A stretch of DNA of 64,000 bases from Durusdinium trenchii (GCA_963970005.1 CAXAMN010021374.1:222621-286620), one strand, 5' to 3'. Shown: positions 40,413 through 51,787, numbered from the stretch's first letter. Made by a program: numbers and translations. The notes: generated from the sequence alone by a model not told the origin.

Positions 40413-42629
40413 ATGCGGACAGCTCAATTTGAGCAATGCCTTGACTACGGCTGTCCGGATGGGGGGAACATCTGCTCTCAGATGTTTTCAGTTTGCGCTG
40501 GCCCTCATGTGGCTCGATGCTTTCTGGCACGTGGATTCATTTGGTCCTATGTGTTGATTGGCGTTACGCTGCAGCCAGTTTTTCAATGGGTATCCACCTG
40601 TGGGACTTCCCGCAGGATGCTCTCATGCAGGGGTATGTGTGAGCTTTTCGCTTTTTGCTTTGTGGATCTGGCTATCAGGTCATCTCTACTTTGGGAAGAA
40701 TGGGATGATGCTCTTCATCACCATCACTCCGTCTATGGTCCTTGTACACTGCACGTTGGCCATTCTCTGGCGATGTTGTACTTCCACCCCAGGGTGAAGA
40801 AGGGAACCTCTCCGCTGGTAGTTTGTGCTGGAATTCAGAATGTTTTGTTATGGCAGCATCCTCCTGCGAGATTGAATATTGTTGTGGATGTGGTTCATGG
40901 CCTCATCTTCCCCCAGGTGCGCGAACTTGTGCTTTTGTCCTGTCCCTATGTCTTCTGGGCTACTGGTCGTTTTGACAGCACTCTGGGCTTCCCCGGTGAA
41001 GGGCCTCGCTGGTCCATTATTTCAGCCAATGTGGACTCCTTTGCCACAAACTACAATTGCCTGCAGTGGAACGCTGATGTCTTTATGTTGCAAGAGGCTC
41101 GGATTGCAGACTCGAATTTGGCTGAAGCCCAACGCAAAGCAGGGATGTGCAACCTTCATCTTTTCTGCTCACAGAAGCAACGTGCCAGTAGTGGCACCTT
41201 CCGTGTCCCTTCCGGCGGCACGGCAACGTGCGGTCACAAAGAGCTCACACAACTCTTTGAAGAGAAAGCCGACCTCTCAGGCTACTGGAACCAGCTCCGT
41301 GCTTCAGCAAGAGTTACAGCTACCTGGCACCAAGTTTCTCCTGGTGTCAAACTCTTGGCCTTCAACTTTTATGGAATTGCCAATGCTGCATCAGAGCGAG
41401 CAAAATTCTGTCGCAACAATGAACTGCTGGACTTGATATTTACTGTGGCGGCTCAATTCGGCGACATACCGATCCTCCTGGGCGGTGACTTTCAAATGGA
41501 ACCAGGGATGTACCCTGCCGTGCAGGTGGCTTTGGACCACTGTGGTTGGGCTGACCCGCTTCTACGCACCGACGAGCAGGGTGATGTGGTCCGGCCCTGT
41601 ACCTTCTTTCAGCATTCCGCTGCTGTAGATGGTGAAGGTGAGTCGTCCATCGATGGTATCCTGATGAATCGTACTGCGTTGACCGCTCTTATTGACATCC
41701 AGGTGCTGGACCATCGTGACCGTCAACACCGCCCCGTCCATGCAACCTTTGCTTGGGACCGAGTCCTCCAAGTCGGCTCTATCATGCAGATGCCGGCCAA
41801 GATGAACCTTGAGCATGTCCAGCATCACAACCCAGACGATCCTGGGTGTCCGGTCAATGCGCTTGGTGAACAGTTGTGGCGTGGATATACGAGCGACTTC
41901 ACAGCTGCAGACACTGCCGATGCCAAGTGGGATGTATTTAATCAGTTTGCCACTCAACTCCTTCTGCTCAACGGTGCCCGTTGGGGAGCTGGTCCTTGTG
42001 TGAGGGGCAAGCAACCGAAATTCCAACGTGTCCGGGCCTGTGCTCCTCAAGAAGCTTCCGGCAATCTTGCCTCTCCACGCCTACACCTGCTTAGAGCGTC
42101 TCTTCGGTCTCTTCGTGAACTGGAGTACCGCTTTACGCGCGCTGTTACTGGAACTGGTGATGATCGGACTTTCAGAAACACTCAGCATCGGTTGCTTCGT
42201 CGATTGAAAGTTGCCAAACTCCTTCCCTTCCATGTACGGCAAGTCTTTGCACATGACCTTCCGCACCTTGTTGAGATTACTCTCAAGGCCATTGCGGCTG
42301 AAACCAAGCAATTGAAGTTTACGGCAATTGCCAAGTGGCGTGATGCTATGAAGTCTGCCACTACATCGCCCTCCATTGGCAAGATTGTGTACCAATACCT
42401 TAAACGGAAAGGCAGAGTGGTCCCACCAAATCTCGTTGAGGATGATCTTGGCAATATCATTTATGACCCTCAGGCGGCCATGGACACCATTGCCAACAAA
42501 TGGGATACAGTCTTCTCTGTGAACACCCACCATGACCACGAGATGCAACTGCTCAAACAAGTTTGGCCCTACATCCATGACAAGGGCAAGGCTATCCAGC
42601 TACCTCCAATCACGGAGGACCAAATTTGA
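40413..42629 (+). CDS. DNMT LINE ORF2 start: EEP endonuclease
   Basis: An ATG frame of 738 codons. The first 190 residues are Cys- and aromatic-rich, with hydrophobic stretches and no known domain. The EEP endonuclease starts at WSIISANVDSF (about 41012). It shows DVFMLQEARI (Glu, about 41079-41108), ILLGGDFQMEPG (41473-41508, GDFN-type), SSIDGILMNR (about 41646, metal Asp) and HRPVHATFAW (about 41730, catalytic His). It would nick the target DNA to prime reverse transcription. A helical, Arg-rich linker to the RT follows, including KIVYQYLKRKGRVVPP. TGA at 42627-42629 interrupts DQI-RQAAKRRPDAAAGLDGW where Trp (TGG) is the likely original. The frame stays open beyond it. Confidence 0.8.
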   Translation: MRTAQFEQCLDYGCPDGGNICSQMFSVCAGPHVARCFLARGFIWSYVLIGVTLQPVFQWVSTCGTSRRMLSCRGMCELFAFCFVDLAIRSSLLWEEWDDALHHHHSVYGPCTLHVGHSLAMLYFHPRVKKGTSPLVVCAGIQNVLLWQHPPARLNIVVDVVHGLIFPQVRELVLLSCPYVFWATGRFDSTLGFPGEGPRWSIISANVDSFATNYNCLQWNADVFMLQEARIADSNLAEAQRKAGMCNLHLFCSQKQRASSGTFRVPSGGTATCGHKELTQLFEEKADLSGYWNQLRASARVTATWHQVSPGVKLLAFNFYGIANAASERAKFCRNNELLDLIFTVAAQFGDIPILLGGDFQMEPGMYPAVQVALDHCGWADPLLRTDEQGDVVRPCTFFQHSAAVDGEGESSIDGILMNRTALTALIDIQVLDHRDRQHRPVHATFAWDRVLQVGSIMQMPAKMNLEHVQHHNPDDPGCPVNALGEQLWRGYTSDFTAADTADAKWDVFNQFATQLLLLNGARWGAGPCVRGKQPKFQRVRACAPQEASGNLASPRLHLLRASLRSLRELEYRFTRAVTGTGDDRTFRNTQHRLLRRLKVAKLLPFHVRQVFAHDLPHLVEITLKAIAAETKQLKFTAIAKWRDAMKSATTSPSIGKIVYQYLKRKGRVVPPNLVEDDLGNIIYDPQAAMDTIANKWDTVFSVNTHHDHEMQLLKQVWPYIHDKGKAIQLPPITEDQI

Positions 42630-45195
42630 AGGCAGGCAGCCAAGCGGCGGCCTGATGCAGCTGCTGGCCTTGATGGATGGCAAACCAGGGAGGTACAGGC
42701 CCTTCCCCCGGTGGCCTTTCGACCGGTTGCTGCGCTCTTCAATAGTATCGAAGCCGGCTCAGATGAGTTCCCCACCATCCTCACGCAAGTTCGGATGGTC
42801 ATCCACAATAAGGATGGAAGTGATTCACCTCTGGCCAAGCGGCTCATTTCCCTCCAGTCAGTTTTCACACTGCTGTACACAGGACTTCGTTTTTTTACAA
42901 CTCCAGCAATGGCAGCAGGATGTGATGCCACCGCAGTTGAAAGGTGGGGTCAAAGGCAGACAGATGTCCGAGGTCCACATGACCATGCAGCTGGAAATTG
43001 ATAAGGCACACAGTTTTCAAGGCTCCTTCGCTGGCCTCAAGCTTGATAAAGCAAAGTGCTTCGATCGGCTTATGCCACGTCTGTGCGCTGCAATTTTCCT
43101 TGCGCTGGGCCTTCCACAAGGCTTTGTTTGCGGATTCCTTGGCCTTTATTCTCGTATGACAAGATTTCTTTCTTTCAAACAATGGACCAGAAGCCAGCCG
43201 ATTTCGACACCGAACGGGGTTGTGCAAGGCTGTTCGCTAAGTTTACTGTGTATCAATGTGCATATGGCCATTTGGGTCTGGATCATTGGCAACATTGATG
43301 GCGTTGATTTTCGAGCATTCATTGATGACACCTACATATGGACCCGGCTGCCCTCCATTGACAACTTGGTTGCTGCAGTCCGGGCCACGGAGCTTTGGGA
43401 CTCAATTTGTGGACAGTTTCTCAATGCCAGCAAACGTGAGCTTTTTGCTACGACTGGTCCTCTTCGCAAAGCCCTTAAGCAAGCTTTTCCGAGTATGCGG
43501 TTAGTTGAAGTAGTGAACATCCTTGGGGCCCATGCGCAAACAACGCTGAAGCATGCTGGTAGTTTTCCACCCGGGAAGTTGCAATCAGCTTTGCGTGATT
43601 GTGAGGCCATAAGGGCCCTCCCTTGCAACAGTGCTGCCAGGGCACAGATTCTTACCACCAAAGTCCTTCCACAGATTGCATTTGCACCGCAGCTGAACTT
43701 CCTTCCAAAGAGGCACCTTGCCAGACTTCAGTGTGCCATTGCCGACGCACTATGGCAAGATAGACCCATGTGGCGCTCCAAGCATTTACTTTTGTGCCTT
43801 GTACATAAGGCCCACAAGCTTGATCCTTTCCTTTTTCGTGCGGTGACTACAATTATTGAGTCGGCCAGATTCTTGCGGGTCACCTCATGTGCAAGGCAAG
43901 ATTGGAAAGACCTCTATGAGCAGGATCAACTCGCACCACAATCTTGGATGGGCCAATTTGGGCAGGCTTGCCAAATTTTGGACATTTCCTGGTGTAGTGC
44001 ATTTGGCTTCTCTATTTTGGATGCCCCAGCTGTTGATTTCTTGGAGCTTTCACTGTCTGATCTCAAGTGCATCCTCAAGAGCTTAGCAGCCGACAAGTGC
44101 TACCGGACAGCCTGCTTGATGCCACGGAAGGATATTCGGACAGCTGACGGATTCCTCGATCTTTCGCTTACTTTGTCCGCCAAAAAGAAGCTTGCCAAGA
44201 TTCCCAATGATGGATTTTCCTTCCTTTTTCATTGGGAGAGCGCTATCACTGGATGCACCCTCACAGCGGACAGGCTTGCAGCCTCGGGCCTCGTTGATGA
44301 CCCTCGATGCCGGTTCTGTGGTGCTGCAAAAGAGTCTCTGCAACACTTTGTCGATGAGCGCAAGCAACTCCCGGCTGAGTTGGTGCAGCCCTCTGCGGCC
44401 CATTACTTTGGGCCTAACTTTGCCATGTTGGGGATTGTTGAACTTCCCATCGATGTGGTTAAGGACAAGCTTCAAGTTTCCATGCCTTCCACTTTGGCTG
44501 TTGTCCCTTGGGCTGATGGTGTTGATGAGATTCGACATGTGTGTACTGACGGCTCCGTTCAGCTCACCCATCATCCATGGCTTTCTTTGGCAGCCTATGC
44601 GGTTGTTGCAGAAAATGAGGAACTCTTGGCAGTGGGACGAGTCCGCCATTGGCGTTTGTCCAGCTACAGTGCTGAGCTCTGGGCTATCCTCACTGCCTTT
44701 GCCCTGGCTGAGACACCGCTGGTTATCCATACCGATTCGTTGACGATTGTAAACCAGTTCACTGACCTCTTACGGCTTGGGCATGTCCAGATTGATTGGA
44801 CACACGCCAATTGGTGGACCTTTTTGCACATGCTGATTCACCAACGTGTTGGGTCTTGTGCCATGCCCCTTCAGCTTATCTGGTGTCCTGCGCACCTCCT
44901 AGAGCATCTCCCAGCAGAGATGATTACGGAAGCAGATGCTACAGCTGCGGGGTCTACTAAGCGAGACATCTTGCTGAACAGGCTTGCAGATGAACATGCA
45001 AAGCAGCATATTTGGCTACTTGCAGCACAGGCAAAGAGCACCCTTCGGACCAAGGAGGTCGACGTTTTTGCTCGGCAATTGTGGTTGTCACAACTCAACC
45101 GTCGCTGCAAAAAGGAAGAGGGGTGGTGTCCGTGCTGCTGCTTCAATCGTGCAGCCTCAAGCTGCGCCTATCGATCCACGGCAACAATGTCCTAG
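42630..45195 (+). pseudogene. DNMT LINE reverse transcriptase and RNase H
   Basis: After the TGA the frame of the endonuclease continues to about 42890, where a run of seven T has a one-base indel. The rest reads one frame later. RT motif A is LKLDKAKCFDRL (about 43037-43072), motif B TPNGVVQGCSLSLL (about 43207), motif C AFIDDTYIW (FIDD 43318-43329). A Cys/His motif CRFCGAAKESLQHF (about 44308) follows the thumb region. The RNase H is complete: TDGS (Asp 44548), SAELWAIL (Glu about 44673), HTDSLTIV (Asp about 44731) and NRLADEHAKQ (Asp about 44990). It would make and process the cDNA; the frame ends at TAG 45193. Compared with family 1, this RNase H keeps all four acidic residues. Confidence 0.85.
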
Positions 45196-45676
45196 GTGGG
45201 CATGGGATGCACCTCAAGGCCTTTACACATGGCGAGTTCAGCTTGACGTTGAAATGCAGTTCCGAGCCACGTCCAAGCTGTCATGTTTGAACTTCAAGGT
45301 GTTTTTAGGCTTTTGCAACTCCCTGCACTGGCGACAAGGGGAGGGACTTGCCTGCTCCGTTTTTGAGCTAGCTGCACAGGCTTTTCTTCATGGGTGGAGA
45401 TTTGAACTTGCCACTGGAGTCCTGTCCACCGTGCAGGCATACGCTGCAATCATTCGAGCAGCTTTCTCCTTCTGCAAGACCAAGCAGATAGTTGTGGCCC
45501 CGCTTCATCTTGACAAGGGCAACAAGTGCAATGAGAAAACATTCCCAAAAGGAGCCTTTCATGGTGCCGAAGCCCATCTTGACAACTCTACCCTTGAGCT
45601 TCTGGTTCGTGCGTTCGATCGTGGTGCTGCTGCCACTCCTCACTCTTGGTCGATCCCGTTCGACCTTTTGCTTTAG
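45100..45676 (+). pseudogene. DNMT LINE C-terminal domain
   Basis: A frame one base later than the RNase H segment, entered near 45100-45120 (KRKRGGVRAAASIVQPQAAP). About 190 codons to TAG at 45674. The region is rich in aromatic and helical segments (NFKVFLGFCNSLHWRQGEGL, WRFELATGVLSTVQAYAAII). No zinc finger or known domain is seen. It is followed by a 90-base 3' UTR ending in an A-rich stretch at the right target-site duplication. Confidence 0.6.
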
Positions 45677-45766
45677 ATGGTGTACATAGGCCAACTTGGA
45701 CCTCTGTCGCAGAAGCACAGATGGTCGCCAACCTACTCCGAGTATGGTGTGCGAGCAAAAAAAGAA

Positions 45767-45781
45767 AAAGAAGCTCCCCCT
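45767..45781. repeat. Target-site duplication, right copy
   Basis: AAAGAAGCTCCCCCT, identical to 35145-35159, immediately after the A-rich 3' end of the element. Confidence 0.85.
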
Positions 45782-45795
45782 GCCTGAGGGCGGGG

Positions 45796-45805
45796 AGCCT
45801 GAGCC
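45796..45805. repeat. Right arm of the target-site inverted repeat
   Basis: AGCCTGAGCC, the reverse complement of 35130-35139. The local sequence GCTCCCCC...GGGGAGC (45773-45798) also forms a shorter inner stem. Confidence 0.6.
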
Positions 45806-46520
45806 TTAATGATTAGATTCCTAGTTTCCTGGCAGCATGGTGTACCAGCATCAAGGAGTGCCATGATAGTTATTTGGATTCACGTGGTATAGTAAAGCAA
45901 TTAGGGAGTGCTTTTGTTGCTCGGAGTTTTTGTGGCAATGCCCGTCTCTTCTAATCAGTCTTACTAAGAGCATCTCAGCAATAGTGTCAGCATTGAGAAG
46001 TTGTGAGCATGAACTTGTACGATGTGTTCAAGTTTGTTAGCTTCAGCTATCTGAATATGTCCGTAGTACATACTTCCTCCTCTTCCTTCACCTTCACCCA
46101 TTAGTAGGTCTGAGCTGCCAAATCTTGTGCTCTGCAGGCCACACATGGTAGATGCCGACATCTCCCGCCTTCAACGAGCTCAACTTGGAAGAGCTACTGC
46201 AAAGTGATTGCGAAGTTAAGTTTCCCTAAAAATCTAGGAACCAAAATCTAGTGTGAGCACTATCCTGCGTCTAGGAGCGTACTAGCTAGTAGCTACCTCT
46301 TCTACGTTCGCTACCTCTCGCGGCCTACCCCAGCCCCTTCAAGCAGACTCTCTTCCTTGTGTGAGCTGCTGCTTCCGGTTTGTCTTTTCCGGTTTGCTCT
46401 TCGTTTCGTTTCAGCTTCCGTTTCATTTTCTGCACCAAATTCGTTTCACACAGCGCATCGTGCCACTGCATCTGTGCTATGCTGTGCTGCATAAAGCTCT
46501 GAATTAGCAATTGACAAGAT
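45806..46520. other. Spacer, no gene
   Basis: Short frames only. A CTAGCTAGTAGCTACC phrase near 46281 is a weak member of the CTACTAG repeat group. The minus-strand gene that follows would place its 3' UTR here. Confidence 0.5.
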
Positions 46521-47687
46521 TTATTCCGACTCCATTGAGGACTCACCTTGCGACTCATCTAGGTCTTCTAGGTCTTCTACATCAAGCGGTGATGGAGGGT
46601 TGAGGTGAGCAAGCACATCTGGAAGCTTCTCGATTGACATGTCCCCCGGGATGAAGCTTCTGTAGTTCAAGATTGAAACCACCATCATTCCAATTGCAAT
46701 GCACATTGAGTACATCAAGTGGCCACAAACCTCTTGATCAAACACTGGACATTCCAAATTTGGGCCCAGGTGAGATACCGGCACCTTCGGATCTGGGAAT
46801 CCTATGGGCATCGCGCTCAGGATTGGCGATGCCAACGGAAGCAGCATGTAAATTGCAATTATTTTGGACTGCGAACCAACTTTGAAGTGCTTTATGAGCT
46901 TGTGCTCATCTCCATCCACCTGTGATAGCTCGATGTCAAGGACAGAGCTGATAGATGCAGCCACTACGTTGAAACCAGCCATCCCAACAAAACATGCCCA
47001 AACAGTGAGGAAAATCCCAAATCCAGAGATCACGGACGATGAAATCACAGTCTTGGAGATGCACCAACCAGTGTCAAGCTTCATGACGTCCACGGGGACC
47101 ATGCTAAAGGACAGCTGCCAACAATTCACGAGAATGTATACTGTCATGAATACTCTCACCATTGATGTGGCTCTGTGTATGTCAACTAGTGTGACACGAT
47201 GCGGTGTTTTGCTCCACACCAAGCCCATCCCTGGGAGCGTGTCATTGACACCGCCACAAAAATAACCACACCACCAGCGTTTTTTGGGCATTCTGCCGAG
47301 CAATTCTTGTGGCAAGGGCGGCTCCCCAAGGAGCGCCAAAAAATATCTGGTCATGTTTCCAACGACGACACAAGAGAAAATGGCCATCAGCAGCTCAAGG
47401 ACAAAGGTTGTCGATGGTCGAATCATGCATATCACTGCCATTGACGTCATAATCGCAGGGATCATCACGATCATGCGAACGAGTTCTAAATGTATTGGGA
47501 TGATTGGTCGCTTTTCTATCTCGACGAGTTGCGAACTTCTTACACAATCCTGAATTGCCCACCTCAGGCTGATTGACAAAGTGACCATGAAGCACACACA
47601 TGTCACTCCAAACATCGTGCATATCTCCCAGGGAATCTGTCCTGGGCTCACAAAAGCCGTATAGCCCCACACAGCATTAAGCGGCAT
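46521..47687 (-). CDS. Seven-span membrane protein (Ost-alpha/TMEM184-like, tentative)
   Basis: A single-exon frame of 388 codons from the first ATG (47687-47685) to TAA (46523-46521). The frame is open upstream to 47807 without another ATG, so a longer N-terminus or an upstream exon is possible. Hydrophobic segments lie at residues of about 21-42, 68-89, 94-118, 176-197, 215-245, 275-294 and 323-341. This gives seven spans, then a cytosolic-type acidic Ser-rich tail (EDLEDLDESQGESSMESE). The order LVRMIVMIPAIMTSMA followed by FSCVVVGNMTRYFLALLGE resembles the second and third spans of Ost-alpha/TMEM184 solute transporters, but the match is partial. CTACTAG-type repeats lie right upstream (47811-47885). 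It is the best host-type gene in the window. No spliced-leader relic was seen at its 5' side. Confidence 0.7.
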   Translation of the reverse strand: MPLNAVWGYTAFVSPGQIPWEICTMFGVTCVCFMVTLSISLRWAIQDCVRSSQLVEIEKRPIIPIHLELVRMIVMIPAIMTSMAVICMIRPSTTFVLELLMAIFSCVVVGNMTRYFLALLGEPPLPQELLGRMPKKRWWCGYFCGGVNDTLPGMGLVWSKTPHRVTLVDIHRATSMVRVFMTVYILVNCWQLSFSMVPVDVMKLDTGWCISKTVISSSVISGFGIFLTVWACFVGMAGFNVVAASISSVLDIELSQVDGDEHKLIKHFKVGSQSKIIAIYMLLPLASPILSAMPIGFPDPKVPVSHLGPNLECPVFDQEVCGHLMYSMCIAIGMMVVSILNYRSFIPGDMSIEKLPDVLAHLNPPSPLDVEDLEDLDESQGESSMESE

Positions 47688-47810
47688 TGGGCTCAAAAGA
47701 TAGGACTCATATTGATTCCTGAAACTGCGGGTGTGAATTCGGGAAAACCTGGGATATTTACGACCGACCAAGCAGCTGAACAATCTTTTCAAAGTCTCTG
47801 CATGTCTCTA

Positions 47811-47885
47811 GTAGCAAGAAGCTACTAGGTGGAGGCCATCGCTATTAGGTTGGAGGCCATCGCTACTAGGAACAAGAAGCTAGTT
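47811..47885. repeat. Dispersed CTACTAG / GGAGGCCATCGC repeat
   Basis: Units AGCAAGAAGCTACTAGG and GGAGGCCATCGCTATTAGG in alternation. It includes the 20-mer ATTAGGTTGGAGGCCATCGC, which is identical at 2824-2843. Confidence 0.8.
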
Positions 47886-48339
47886 TCAAAACCGTCTATG
47901 TCTCTTTCCTTACTTTTCTTTCCGCGTCTCTCGCTCTCAGGCTCAGTTCTCCACCTCACGGCGAACCAGCTCCAAGTTCTCCAGACCTCCATTTGGGTAG
48001 GCCTTCCTTGGCATTTAGTACGGAAGGAAAAAAAACAGGTCTGAAGGCAAAGCAAATCAAAGAACCCAAGAACCGAGCCTAAGAACATTCAAGAAGTCGT
48101 CACCTAGAACCTTAGCTCAAGGTACACTTTCCAAAAGAATCTGTGCATGGCACCCTTATGACTCTCCAGAAGGGTTCCCTGAACAAGCTTGATAAATAGA
48201 TGCCGTCTTGGAGGTGTTGTGTCGGAGAATAGAGCTGCGGATAGGGTTCTTCATGTCTTTCTCTACATCGTTGTGCCTCTGGTTCGATTCATATTAATAT
48301 ATATATATATATATCATATCATGTGTCACTCAGCTAGCA

Positions 48340-48500
48340 TGTTGATCGATCTCACAACGTCTTCGTGCGTTGAACGTTTCACAAGTCGTTGATGTCACAT
48401 TGTCATAGTCTTCACAAGATTGTCATCAGTTTCACAAAGTTGTCCTCGGTCACAACATGGTCATCATTGGTCATCGATTTCACAACATTGAGATTGCGTA
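48340..48500. repeat. Degenerate TTTCACAAnnTTGTCAT repeat
   Basis: About six irregular units of 20-28 bp built around TTCACAA and TTGTCATC (for example TCTTCACAAGATTGTCATCA). Non-coding. Confidence 0.6.
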
Positions 48501-48606
48501 ACGTGTTCTTCGAATAGTGAATTGTCGTGTCATCAAATGGGGATGGGGTGCCGTGGAGTGCAGTGGGGTGCGGCGGGGTGGGGGGACTGTTTTGTTATGT
48601 ACATGC

Positions 48607-48713
48607 TTCTTGTAGCTAGTAATTAGCTTCTAGTAACAAGGGCATCGCTACTTGTAACAAGAGCATTACTACTAGTGGCAAGAAGCTACTAGTAGCAAGT
48701 GCATCGCTACTAT
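48607..48713. repeat. Dispersed CTACTAGTAGCAAG cluster
   Basis: Six units such as CTAGTAACAAGGGCATCGCT and AGAAGCTACTAGTAGCAAGT. Same family as at 1421, 2263, 2517 and 47811. Confidence 0.8.
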
Positions 48714-51700
48714 GCACATGTCACATTCATAATCATTCATATCTTCCGCTTGATACATTGTCATCACCGCAAAGTTGTCACCGAGCACTCGTGTGATTGG
48801 AGTGGAGGTCATGTGGTTGTGACTGTCATCTTGTTGGTTTTAAACTCTTTTTCATCTCATATCATGCACCATTCGGTCGGCAATGTGAACAGTTTTTTTT
48901 TGTCAAGTCTTCACTGGTGCCTGCTTGTGACAGGAGGTGTTTTTCGGTCGCTCTTTCTTTGTTGATCAGCATAAAACACTTTACCAAATCTTGACTAGAG
49001 TTACATCATGACTTTGATCATGACAGGCTGCAGAGGGGAGGTTCCCTGAACGTCGGCATCATTGAGGGGTCAATATACACTCCGACTCCTGAACCTTGAG
49101 GCTGACTGGGGAGAGGATCATAGCATATATAGGAATGTTATGTTCAATCAGCTGTCTTCCTATCATTGAACAAGCCTTTTTTAACAATCCTCGTAGTAAT
49201 TATGAAATAAATTAAAGCATTCCAGTTCTGGTACACGTCATTGTGGTGGAGGTCAATTACCCATAGAGTTGAAGGTCCAAGTGGAGTGCATCTATGTCAA
49301 AAAATGAATCGGAGGCTTGTTTTACATGCCCGATGCCCATGCGAAATGACACATGGAGGCGTTATTTTTGGTAAATGCAGGGTTTTGTGACCCTGCCTGA
49401 CACAAGCGTTTCTGTGAGTCAGCTTGAAAGTGTCGGGTGAACAAACTCTCTGTTATCTCCTGGTGAACAATGCGTGTGCCAAGGCATCTCGAGGCATGAC
49501 GCAGATCTTGCAACTTTCTCTTGCGTTGTTTTCTGAACTCTTGATCAAGCATCAACCAACACACTATTGGAAGGGTGTCAGCCTGGCTCATACTGGAACA
49601 TCACTATGTTCTCTTCGGAGCTGAGTACCACGGCGCCCTGTGGTACCACTGATACCCATCTGGAACGGCCACCCCAGCCTGCGTAGCTTCTTGGGCTTCA
49701 CACAGTTGATTGACAAAATGGCTGCTTCACGCTTCGCATAACTCTTTTCATTTCTTCTTTAAAAAAAAGAAAAAACATCTGAGAAATCCAAAAAGAAGAA
49801 CTGGCATGAACTGGCATCCTCTCGAAAATATCTATCAAACTTCTAGAAATATATCGAATTATAGTCATCTCATGTTAACCGCGGTATGCTTCTTGCGAAC
49901 TATTATACACATAGAAAACAACGATATTTACACTCTCCAAGCTTTGGTATTGTCTGACTACCATTGGACCATTCCGGTCCTGCAAAACAGTGTCAACTTT
50001 CAAACATGTCAAATGGTGCAACAACAAGTAACAGTGGTGACGCAGTAACGTGTCAAAGTTGTCCTAGTTTTGAAAGGGCGACGGTGATGTTCAGCTCAGC
50101 ACCTGGGCGGCAAGACGTGGTCCAACATGGTCCAACGAAGTACAGCAGAGAGAGGCGGCAGAGAGTCAACCTGTCAAAAGACCTGCTTCGAGTTGTTTCA
50201 TTCACGTCAAAGACCTGTCAAGTCTTGATCAATTACAAAACACTGGTCATGTTGGCTTGCTTGGTCCCTGACCACCAACACTCCGAAGCCACCTGAACCA
50301 AGTTCTATAGACTCAGAATGGCGTCAATTGCTTGGAGTCATTTGGCCTAGAGTCCTAGAGACTCGAGCTTTTCGCCCAACGGGCAAGGATCTTGGGTTCA
50401 GTCAAAGCTTTCTAACCAAATTGTTTCGATGGTCATCTTGATATCTGTCATACTAGGTCTTGTCAAGGCTTGTGCACCCTCTGAACCCATTACACACCCT
50501 TTCAGGAGCGTTATTTTCCTGAAACGTTCTCAATGATCAAGAAAAAGAGTTACGTATGCTCAGAGTGAGACGGGCCCACGATTGAGTTCAACTTAAGTAC
50601 ACTATTCAATTCAGTACAGCGATTTCCCACAAGGCAACGACGTGACCGAAGAGATGAAGTGACTCCCTCATCGATACCAAAGGGAAAGTATGCATCCTCT
50701 TTTGATTAAGGCGGAAACTGCCAGAGCTGGTTTGGGCGATGTTCGTCTGGGGTTGTGTTCTGCAAAATGTGTTGCAACGTTTTGCAACCAAGCACCTGAC
50801 TTTGCAGCAAACGGACTCTGTTCACCTCCTTCAGGGTCAGGCACATAGCGCCTCAGGAAAGACTTGAATTGCTCTCCAAACAATTAGATCTGCAAAAGCA
50901 AGAAGGACGACCAAGAGGCTCACAGCATAGCTTCTCCAAAACAAGTTATTTGCGGTTTCCAGCTGTCCTGGCTGTCCTGACATCGGATTAAATTTAGGAA
51001 AGATTGTTGGACTTCATAGCTCTGCACTCCCCAGTACTTAGTAACTACTTCTCTCGTGTCCTTTGACTCGGCTCTGCAGGAAAACTTTCGTTGCACGACC
51101 TCAGCACGTTTGCACCTCCCTTCAGTTTTGAGAAGCAGGATCGAGGACAGCCCAAGAAAAAAGGCGTGTTCGGAGCAGTTGTTAGCATGTTCAGTTACAG
51201 TAAGCAGTACGTTCGGCAGTTCACTGAATCAAATTTAGGGCCAAAATGGGCCAAGTCCACCCGTTTCTCCTTCACCAAGTGTCGGATGCCATACAAGCAG
51301 CTGGCAAAGCTCGCCACGCCATGGAAGCCATGATGAATCAACCAATGTTGCACCAACGTAGGAATGTTCCTCTACTGTAAATGTTTCTACCTGGTCTGTT
51401 TCAAGTTTTCAAACAGGTCTTAGAATCTTCATGCTTCTCCTCTCACTTTGCGTCTGAATTATCAGCATCGACTCAGCATGGCCCAGAGTGAGTGGGCCAC
51501 TGTTTGTTTTCAAGGATATACAGGGATTTGCCATGATACTGTAGGCAAAGCCGAAAGCCACTTGGAGCGCCAGAATGCTAATTTTGTGCTGCTCCGAAAT
51601 TCAGCTTGGCCAACTTGCATATAAAACAGTGGAGAGGGCAGCGTGCGCTGGAGGCATCGTCTTGGCTCGTACGCTGGAGCGCACATGCCTCGGTCAGCTT

Positions 51701-51787
51701 TCCCAGTTCATCTCTGGTATCCAATCCTATGGTATTTCGTATGGATTTGTTTTGTCTCTTAAATCCAGCGAAATAAACAACAAATAA

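Larger units (their letters stand above)
35160..45766 (+). mobile_element. LINE with DNA methyltransferase domain (family 2), about 10.6 kb
   Basis: A complete non-LTR element by structure: 15-bp target-site duplications, a DinoSL relic at the 5' edge, one long coding region and an A-rich 3' end (GAGCAAAAAAAGAA) before the right duplication. Domains in order: C5 cytosine methyltransferase-like, an unknown region, a possible Ulp1-like peptidase, a Trp/Asp/Pro and Lys-rich linker, a coiled coil, EEP endonuclease, RT, zinc-knuckle-like, RNase H, and a C-terminal domain. The reading frame changes at about eight places and TGA (42627) replaces a Trp, so this copy is dead. All boundaries and domains are still present, which suggests a fairly recent insertion. 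Retrotransposon-borne DNMTs in Symbiodinium have been described in the literature (recalled, not searched). Confidence 0.88.

Noticed and set aside
35145-45805. Reading the repeated AAAGAAGCTCCCCCT as short terminal repeats of a DNA transposon or LTR element
   Set aside because: Exact 15-bp direct repeats next to a spliced-leader relic on one side and an A-rich end on the other fit a LINE target-site duplication better; there is no transposase and there are no LTRs.
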